From: Streptomyces ortus
Lineage (GTDB): Bacteria; Actinomycetota; Actinomycetes; Streptomycetales; Streptomycetaceae
NCBI RefSeq assembly: GCF_026341275.1
Contig: NZ_JAIFZO010000002.1
Location: 6,974,118 to 7,038,117 of the forward strand
Reading direction: 5' to 3'
Length of the DNA stretch: 64,000 nucleotides
Made by a program: the position numbers and the translations under genes. Under the pieces are notes generated by a model. It ran no database searches. It was not told the DNA's origin and saw only the letters and a list, made by a program, of their open reading frames with translations. Shown here in pieces: positions 58,768 to 64,000 of this stretch (the stretch's first letter is position 1; every line of letters starts with the position of its first letter).

Positions 58768-60396
58768 CTACCCCGGCAACCCCACCCCCTCGGACGAGCC
58801 CTCCCTCAGCTCCCCGTCCAGCAACAACCACCGCGTGATCCCGATCGACTCCAGGAACGGCACATCATGGCTGGCCACGATCAGCGCCCCCTCGTACGAC
58901 TCCAGCGCCGTCGTGAGCTGCCGCACGCTCGCCATGTCGAGATTGTTCGTCGGCTCGTCGAGCATCAGCAGCTGCGGCGCGGGCTCGGCGAGCATCAGCG
59001 CGGCCAGGGCCGCCCGGAACCGCTCGCCACCGGAGAGCGTCGCCGCCCGCTGATCGGCCCGCCCGCCCCGGAACAGGAAGCGGGCCAGCCGCGCCCGGAT
59101 CCGGTTGTTGGTCGCGCCCGGCGAGAACCGCGCCACGTTCTCGGCGACCGTCAGCTCGTCGTCGAGCACGTCGAGGCGCTGGGGCAGGAACCGCAGCGGC
59201 ACATGCGTCAGCGCCTCCCCGGAGACGGGTGCCAGCTCCCCGGCGATGGTCCGCAGCAGCGTCGTCTTGCCGGCCCCGTTGCGCCCGATCAGCGCGACCC
59301 GCTCGGGCCCGCGCAGATCGAAGGAGCCCGCACTCGCCCCGTACGCCAGCTCCAGGTCCAGGAGCGTGAGGACGTTACGGCCCGGCGGCACGGCCGTGTA
59401 CGGCAGGTCGACGCGGATCTCGTCGTCGTCCCGCACGGCCTCCACGGCGTCGTCGAGCCGGTCCTTGGCCTCGGCGAGCTTCTCCTCGTGCATGATGCGG
59501 TGCTTCCCCGCGGACTCCTGGGCCGCGCGTTTGCGCGCCCCCATGACGATCTTCGGCTCGCGCTTCTGCTCGAACATCTTCTGCCCGTACCGCTTGCGAC
59601 GGGCCAACTTGACCTGCGCGTCCGCCAGTTCGCGCTTCTGCTTCTTGAGATCGGACTCGGCGACGCGCACCATCCGCTCGGCCGCCTCCTGTTCGGTGGC
59701 GAGGGCCTCCTCGTACGCCGAGTAGTTGCCGCCGTACCAGGTGACCTCCCCGGAGCGCAGATCGGCGATCTGGTCGACCAGGTCGAGGAGTTCGCGGTCG
59801 TGGCTGACCACGACCATGACCCCGGAGTAGCCCTCGACGGCCGCGTACAGCCGTCGGCGCGCGTACAGGTCGAGGTTGTTGGTGGGCTCGTCGAGGAGGA
59901 GTACGTCGGGCCGGCGCAGCAGCAGCGCGGCCAGACGCAGCAGGACCGACTCGCCGCCCGAGACCTCGCCGATGGTGCGGTCGAGACCGATGTGGCCGAG
60001 GCCGAGTTCGCCGAGCGTCGCCACGGCGCGCTCCTCGACGTCCCAGTCGTCGCCCACGGCCTCGAAGTGCTCTTCGGACACGTCGCCGGACTCGATGGCG
60101 TGCAGCGCGGCGCGCTTGGCCGCGATGTCCAGTACCTCGTCGACCCGCATCCCGGTGTCGAGGGTGACGTTCTGGGGAAGGCGGCCGACCTCGCCGGCGA
60201 CGCGGACGGTGCCCTCGGCCGGGACGAGTTCGCCCGAGATCAGCTTGAGGAGCGTGGACTTGCCCGATCCGTTGACGCCGACGAGCCCGGTCCTGCCGGG
60301 ACCGAAGGCCACCTGGAGGTCCTCGAAGACGGGAGTGCCGTCCGGCCAGGCGAAGGAGAGGGAGGTGCAGGTGATGGAAGTGGGGGTACTGGACAT
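58768..60396 (-). CDS. ABC-F family ATP-binding protein
   Basis: 542 residues from the ATG at 60396 (MSSTPTSITCTSL). Two ABC cassettes: Walker A GLVGVNGSGKSTLLKLISGE near 38 with signature EVSGGESVLLRLA and LLLDEPTNNLDL; then ALIGRNGAGKTTLLRTI near 350 with TLSGGERFRAALA and LMLDEPTNNLDMA. A charged linker between them (KKQKRELADAQVKLARRK) is the P-site tRNA-interaction arm of ABC-F proteins. There are no membrane segments, so it acts on the ribosome. Some members protect against antibiotics and others adjust translation. The 390-base leader with hairpins suggests attenuation control. Confidence 0.93.
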   Translation of the reverse strand: MSSTPTSITCTSLSFAWPDGTPVFEDLQVAFGPGRTGLVGVNGSGKSTLLKLISGELVPAEGTVRVAGEVGRLPQNVTLDTGMRVDEVLDIAAKRAALHAIESGDVSEEHFEAVGDDWDVEERAVATLGELGLGHIGLDRTIGEVSGGESVLLRLAALLLRRPDVLLLDEPTNNLDLYARRRLYAAVEGYSGVMVVVSHDRELLDLVDQIADLRSGEVTWYGGNYSAYEEALATEQEAAERMVRVAESDLKKQKRELADAQVKLARRKRYGQKMFEQKREPKIVMGARKRAAQESAGKHRIMHEEKLAEAKDRLDDAVEAVRDDDEIRVDLPYTAVPPGRNVLTLLDLELAYGASAGSFDLRGPERVALIGRNGAGKTTLLRTIAGELAPVSGEALTHVPLRFLPQRLDVLDDELTVAENVARFSPGATNNRIRARLARFLFRGGRADQRAATLSGGERFRAALAALMLAEPAPQLLMLDEPTNNLDMASVRQLTTALESYEGALIVASHDVPFLESIGITRWLLLDGELREGSSEGVGLPG

Positions 60397-60445
60397 ACAG
60401 GCCTCGCAGGGCTGGATGCGGTCAGGGCGACACGTATCGAGACAC

Positions 60446-60583
60446 CGGGAGGCGGCGACGGCCGGAAGGACGGAGTCCGCCGGGGCGATCGCGGAACACG
60501 GGAAAAGCCCTGTTCCGCGGGACGGCTCGGAGCCGAGGTCGCACGCTGCGCACACACGGATGCGTGGGTGACGCGGTGTCTCA
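60446..60583 (-). promoter_or_regulatory. Structured 5' leader of the ABC-F gene (candidate attenuator)
   Basis: Between promoter and ATG lie two nested inverted repeats. GAGACACCG (60442-60452 region) pairs with CGGTGTCTC (60573-60583 region), and inside it CGCGGAACA (60490-60498) pairs with TGTTCCGCG (60511-60519) around a 12-base loop. The frame of the ABC-F gene is open upstream to 60555, so a leader peptide is conceivable. ABC-F resistance genes are known to use ribosome-mediated attenuation. Confidence 0.55.
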
Positions 60584-60637
60584 AGACCTCAGACGAGCAA
60601 CGTCCTACTCCATTCGGCGACAACAGGACCGCTTTAC

Positions 60638-60666
60638 ACCGTAGGAGGGCACCCAGCCGCTGTCAA
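60638..60666 (-). promoter_or_regulatory. Sigma-70-like promoter of the ABC-F gene
   Basis: On the minus strand TTGACA (60666-60661) is followed after 17 bases by TACGGT (60643-60638), a near-consensus vegetative promoter 240 bases before the ABC-F ATG. The gap 60397-60785 contains this promoter, the leader and the tandem repeats, but no other gene. Confidence 0.75.
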
Positions 60667-60672
60667 CGAATT

Positions 60673-60765
60673 AACGCGCCCCCGACCCCGAGTCCGCCGA
60701 CCCCGAGTCCGCCGACCCCGAGTCCCGCGACCCCAAGTCCGTCGAACCCCGAGTCCTCCGCCCCC
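60673..60765 (+). repeat. 15-bp tandem repeats upstream of GPP34
   Basis: About five copies of a CCCCGAGTCCGCCGA-type unit, progressively degenerate, lie between the ABC-F promoter and the GPP34 start. They could affect the GPP34 promoter or mRNA leader. Confidence 0.85.
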
Positions 60766-60785
60766 GACCGCTCGAAGGAGACCCC

Positions 60786-61454
60786 GTGCCCATCGGCCCG
60801 CTCTCGCTGCCCGCCCGTCTCTGCCTGCTGGCCTGGAACCCCTCGAAGCTCAAGGTCACCAGCTCCTCCCAGCTCCCGCACCTGGTCCGGGCCGGTGCCC
60901 TCACCGAGCTGGCGCAGCGCGGACTGCTGGCCGACGTGGACGGCGTCGCCACCCCCACCGACCCGGACGGCAGGACGGGGGACCCGGCCCTCGACGGGCT
61001 CCTGGAACTCATCGAGGAGTCCCGGCCGCACAAGTGGAAGACGTGGGTCGGCCTGCGGGCACGCATCACGCTGGACGCCGTACAGGCGCAGCTCGCCGCG
61101 GACGGATACCTGCGCGCCGAGAAGAAGCGCGTGCTGGGGGTCTTCCCGTCCGTGGAGTACGAGATCGGCCGCGTCGCCGTCGTCGAGGGACTGCGGGCGG
61201 AGGCCCGGCAGGTGCTGGAGGGGCCGCTGCCCGTGCACGAGGTGTCCGAGCGGGACGCGGCGCTCGTCGCCCTCGCCGCGGCGGCCGAACTGCGCACGCT
61301 GGTGTCGAGCAGGGAGCGGCGGCGGTACGAAGGGCGGATCGCGGCGCTGACCGAGCGCAGCGGCACGGCGGTGCCGGTGCTGCGTCAGGCGGTCCAGGAG
61401 GTGCGGTCGGCGGTGTCCGTGACGATGGCGGCACCCGGAGCGCCGGGTGACTGA
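60786..61454 (+). CDS. GPP34 (GOLPH3-like) family phosphoprotein
   Basis: 222 residues from the GTG at 60786, with AAGGAG 5 bases upstream. Family blocks: LSLPARLCLLAWNPSKLKV near the start, LVRAGALTELAQRGLLAD, DGLLELIEESRPHKWKTWV and LRAEKKRVLGVFPSVEYEI. Eukaryotic GOLPH3 binds phosphoinositides at the Golgi; bacterial members are multi-copy in streptomycetes and of unknown function, possibly membrane-associated. The 200-base gap after it shows nothing recognisable. Confidence 0.88.
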   Translation: MPIGPLSLPARLCLLAWNPSKLKVTSSSQLPHLVRAGALTELAQRGLLADVDGVATPTDPDGRTGDPALDGLLELIEESRPHKWKTWVGLRARITLDAVQAQLAADGYLRAEKKRVLGVFPSVEYEIGRVAVVEGLRAEARQVLEGPLPVHEVSERDAALVALAAAAELRTLVSSRERRRYEGRIAALTERSGTAVPVLRQAVQEVRSAVSVTMAAPGAPGD

Positions 61455-61654
61455 GGGCGCGGTTGCTGCCGGACACGGGAACGCTGCCGGACACGGGAAC
61501 GTACGACAGGCGCGTCGGCGGCCCCGGCCAGGGCGAACACCTGCCTCAGGTGTGCCTGCCGGACCGTCAGGACGCGCTGTAAGAACCGGAGTGCGGGGGA
61601 CGCGCCACCGACTCCGCAGCAGCCGCTCAGGAACAGCCGCTCAGCAGGAGCCGG

Positions 61655-62071
61655 TCAGCAGGAGTCGCGCAGCAGTTCGGCGAGGTCGTGGTCCAGGTTC
61701 TGGTGCAGGTGCTCCAGACCGACGGGCACCAGCTCCGTCGAACTCGCCAGGAAGTGCCGCAGCTCGCCGGCGCGCACGTGGATCACGGCGGTGCCCTCCG
61801 GAGCGTGGAACTCCAGGACGATGCGGTCGTATCCGTACGGCCGCACGCGCACGTCGCCGTGGCCGACCTCCTCCTCCAGACCCGAGGCGAGCAGCTCGCG
61901 GGCGAAGGTCCAGCACACCTCCACGCCTTCGAGGGTGGACGGGGCGGGGAAGGACATGCGGACGGCGAAGGGATCGTGCGGGTCGTAGCTGAGCGTCGCG
62001 GGAATACTCGGCATCCGCGGCGCGGCGGCGACGAGGCGGGCCTCTACGGGCTGCTCGATAACGGTGGACAA
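61655..62071 (-). CDS. SsgA-family sporulation/cell-division regulator
   Basis: 138 residues from a TTG at 62071, with GGGAG 7 bases upstream; longer in-frame starts lack a site and would exceed the family length. It matches SsgA-like proteins: ATLSYDPHDPFAVRMSF near 35, VCWTFARELLASGLEEEVGHGDVRV near 60 (shown in part) and a C-terminal LAELLRDSC. These proteins recruit FtsZ or control septum and spore-wall formation and are restricted to morphologically complex actinobacteria. Which SsgA-like type it is cannot be told here. Confidence 0.9.
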   Translation of the reverse strand: MSTVIEQPVEARLVAAAPRMPSIPATLSYDPHDPFAVRMSFPAPSTLEGVEVCWTFARELLASGLEEEVGHGDVRVRPYGYDRIVLEFHAPEGTAVIHVRAGELRHFLASSTELVPVGLEHLHQNLDHDLAELLRDSC

Positions 62072-62293
62072 CGCCTTGCTCCCTTGTGACGTGCGGACGA
62101 ACTGCGGACGGATGAGCCGGGCACTTGTAAGGACGTCGGAACCGGCCAATCCGTGCCTGCGAAAACGCATGAAGTCCTAGTGACCTCCGTCACCGCCTTC
62201 AATCACGGGAGTGATCGTTGATTTCCTGAGTGACCGCTGATGTCTCCTGGGGCATCTGGACGTGGTCCGGGGAGTGGGCTAGCTTCGCCCGCC

Positions 62294-63478
62294 ATGAGGG
62301 GCTTGGGCAAGACGCGACGCACGAGTAACAAGGGATTCGCAAGGCGCCTGTTGGCCGTGGGGGTGTGCGGCGCGGCATTCGCGACCGCGCTCACGGGCCC
62401 GGCGCGGGCCGACGGAGCCCTCGACCAAGGGCTGGGTGGCGCAAAACCACCGCACGCGAAGCCGCACGTGCAACAGCAGACGAAGCCGGACGGGAAACCG
62501 AACGGCAAGGCGCATTGGGAGCTGAAGGGCAGCGGTACGGACGCGCGGTTCCGCGGTCTGGCCGCAGTGAGCCGGAACACCGCCTGGCTGGCGGGTTCCA
62601 AGGGCACCGTGCTGCGGACCACCGACGGCGGCGCGAACTGGCGGAACGTCTCGCCGCCCGGGGCCGCCGACCTGGAGTTCCGTGACGTCGAGGCCTTCGA
62701 CGGCAGGCGCGCCGTGGTGCTGGCCATCGGGGAGGGCGAGGCGTCCAGGATCCTGCGGACCGAGGACGGCGGCGCGAGCTGGACCGAGTCCTTCCGCAAC
62801 ACCGACGCCAAGGCCTTCTACGACTGCGTGACCTTCTTCGACGGACGCCACGGCCTGGCGATGAGCGACCCGGTGGACGGAAAGTTCCGCATCCTGTCGA
62901 CCGGCGACGGCGGTCGCTCCTGGAAGGTGCTGCCCACCGACGGCATGCCCGCCGCACAGGAGGGGGAGGCGGGGTTCGCGGCCAGTGGGCAGTGCCTGGT
63001 CGGTTCGGGCCCGCGGGACGTCTGGCTCGCCACGGGCGGGGCGTCGCGCGCGCGTGTGCTGCACTCCTCCGACCGCGGGCGTACCTGGACCGCCACCGAC
63101 ACCCCGGTCCCGGCGGGCGACCCGGCCCGCGGGGTCTTCGCCCTCGCCTTCCGCGACCGGACGCACGGCATCGCGGTCGGCGGCGACTACCGCGCCGATC
63201 AGGCCTCGCCGAAGGCGGCGGCGGTCAGCGGGGACGGGGGCCGCACCTGGACGACGGCCGGCACACCGCCGCCGGCCTACCGCTCGGGCGTCGCCTGGCT
63301 TCCGCACAGCCGCACCGCCGCTCTCGCGGTGGGCCCCACCGGCACCGACCTCACCACCGACGGTGGCCGCACCTGGCGGACCCTGGACACCGGCTCGTAC
63401 GACACCGTGGACTGCACCCCGGACCTGGCCTGCTGGGCCGCCGGGGAGAAGGGCCGGGTGGCCCGCCTGGAACGCTGA
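62294..63478 (+). CDS. Secreted BNR-repeat beta-propeller protein
   Basis: 394 residues, ATG at 62294. The signal peptide is KGFARRLLAVGVCGAAFATA with cleavage near ARADG. A His/Lys/Pro-rich linker precedes a propeller with repeated DGGANWRNVS, DGGASWTESF, DGGRSWKVLP, DRGRTWTATD, DGGRTWTTAG and DGGRTWRTLD blades (BNR/Asp-box turns). It resembles Ycf48-like or 'oxidoreductase'-annotated propellers. A cysteine pair near the end (DCTPDLACW) may form a disulphide. The extracellular role is unknown. Confidence 0.88.
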   Translation: MRGLGKTRRTSNKGFARRLLAVGVCGAAFATALTGPARADGALDQGLGGAKPPHAKPHVQQQTKPDGKPNGKAHWELKGSGTDARFRGLAAVSRNTAWLAGSKGTVLRTTDGGANWRNVSPPGAADLEFRDVEAFDGRRAVVLAIGEGEASRILRTEDGGASWTESFRNTDAKAFYDCVTFFDGRHGLAMSDPVDGKFRILSTGDGGRSWKVLPTDGMPAAQEGEAGFAASGQCLVGSGPRDVWLATGGASRARVLHSSDRGRTWTATDTPVPAGDPARGVFALAFRDRTHGIAVGGDYRADQASPKAAAVSGDGGRTWTTAGTPPPAYRSGVAWLPHSRTAALAVGPTGTDLTTDGGRTWRTLDTGSYDTVDCTPDLACWAAGEKGRVARLER

Positions 63479-63488
63479 CGCGCGCGCC

Positions 63489-63524
63489 GGTGCCCCGGAG
63501 GGCCGGTCTACGCTGCGGGGCACC
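63489..63524. terminator. Inverted repeat before the endonuclease V gene
   Basis: GGTGCCCCG (63489-63497) and CGGGGCACC (63516-63524) form a 9-bp perfect stem with an 18-base loop directly after the propeller gene and abutting the next ATG. It may end the upstream transcript or shape the endonuclease V leader. Confidence 0.5.
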
Positions 63525-64000
63525 ATGACGATGACGACGACGACCGTACGCGTCCCCGCGGGCTGGCCCGCCACCGAGGAGCGGGCGCGGGCCGTGCAGG
63601 ACGAGTTGCGGGAGCGGGTGGTCCTCGACGAACCCGGCCCGCCGCCGGGAACCGGCCGGGTGACCGGGGTCGACGTGGCCTACGACGACGCGCGCGATGT
63701 CGTCGTGGCCGCGGCCGTCGTGCTCGACGCGGCGACCCTCGACGTGGTCGCGGAATCCACGGCGGTCGGCCAGGTGTCCTTCCCGTACGTCCCCGGGCTG
63801 CTCGCCTTCCGGGAGCTCCCGGCGGTCATGGCGGCCCTGGAAGCGCTGCCGTGCGCGCCGGGTCTGGTGGTGTGCGACGGCTACGGGCTGGCCCATCCCC
63901 GCCGCTTCGGCCTGGCGAGCCATCTCGGTGTGCTCACCGGACTGGCGACGATCGGGGTGGCCAAGAACCCGTTCACGTTCGCTTACGAGGAGCCGGGCGC
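63525..64000 (+). CDS. nfi: Endonuclease V (cut by right edge)
   Basis: 159 residues are visible from the ATG at 63525. Family motifs: VTGVDVAYDDARDVVVAAAV (first catalytic Asp), the wedge PYVPGLLAFRELPAV, and VVCDGYGLAHPRRFGLASHL with the second Asp. The protein continues past 64000, where GVAKNPF is reached. Endonuclease V nicks DNA or RNA next to deaminated adenine (inosine). Confidence 0.93.
   Translation, partial: MTMTTTTVRVPAGWPATEERARAVQDELRERVVLDEPGPPPGTGRVTGVDVAYDDARDVVVAAAVVLDAATLDVVAESTAVGQVSFPYVPGLLAFRELPAVMAALEALPCAPGLVVCDGYGLAHPRRFGLASHLGVLTGLATIGVAKNPFTFAYEEPG

Noticed and set aside
60396..60555. N-terminal extension of the ABC-F protein or a separate leader peptide
   Set aside because: The in-frame extension lacks a ribosome site and does not look like ABC-F sequence; kept only as a possible feature of the leader.

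Overview
The window is very GC-rich actinobacterial DNA. Several genes point to Streptomyces: a WhiB-like protein, an SsgA-like sporulation protein, a two-domain small laccase, a PcaV-controlled pca operon, split NHEJ genes (a separate ATP ligase and polymerase domain) and many copies of a GGGGCGCGGGGAAC intergenic repeat. No tRNA, rRNA, CRISPR array or insertion sequence was recognised.

Positions 1-26,960 are part of a specialised-metabolite gene cluster that continues beyond the left edge. A leftward arm carries an acyl-CoA dehydrogenase (cut by the edge), an ectoine-synthase-like cupin, a free carrier protein, a free adenylation enzyme and a DUF885 peptidase. A rightward arm starts from a regulated promoter near 5,300 and runs through genes that mostly overlap by 4 bases: class II aldolase-like protein, KASIII-like protein, EPSP-synthase-like protein, class III aminotransferase, FrhB-like iron-sulfur protein, medium-chain dehydrogenase, NRPS A-T protein, KS-AT-KR-ACP polyketide synthase, luciferase-like monooxygenase, a condensation domain with an altered active site, a second KASIII-like protein, flavin reductase, GNAT, an acyl-CoA-dehydrogenase-fold flavoprotein and a degenerate class II DAHP-synthase homologue. 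I do not recognise this gene set as any characterised pathway, and it is the best candidate here for an undescribed system. My inference is that the A-T protein loads an amino acid, the PKS adds one malonyl unit and reduces it, and the rest builds a shikimate-like or cyclic precursor, oxidises the intermediate and joins the parts. No thioesterase, exporter or pathway regulator lies inside the window.

Positions 27,000-37,200 are accessory or housekeeping: a Tat-exported phospholipase C, a DMT transporter and PAP2 protein in an operon facing a TetR gene across a perfect 20-bp inverted repeat, and a DUF2510 membrane protein. Two decayed loci follow. One is an in-frame fusion of an MHS transporter fragment to an AnmK fragment. 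The other is a large ATPase/TPR regulator split by an in-frame amber codon.

Positions 37,362-44,713 hold the protocatechuate/beta-ketoadipate operon (pcaIJFHGBL, leftward) and its divergent MarR regulator pcaV. Positions 44,880-64,000 hold a DUF3048 lipoprotein, LigC and the NHEJ polymerase, a secreted ThuA/sugar-dehydrogenase gene overlapping a cupredoxin/DUF1080 gene, a small laccase, a LacI regulator flanked by inverted repeat arrays, a Wbl protein, an acyl-ACP desaturase behind stacked palindromes, a DDAH, an ABC-F protein with a long structured leader, GPP34, an SsgA-like protein, a secreted beta-propeller and the start of endonuclease V.
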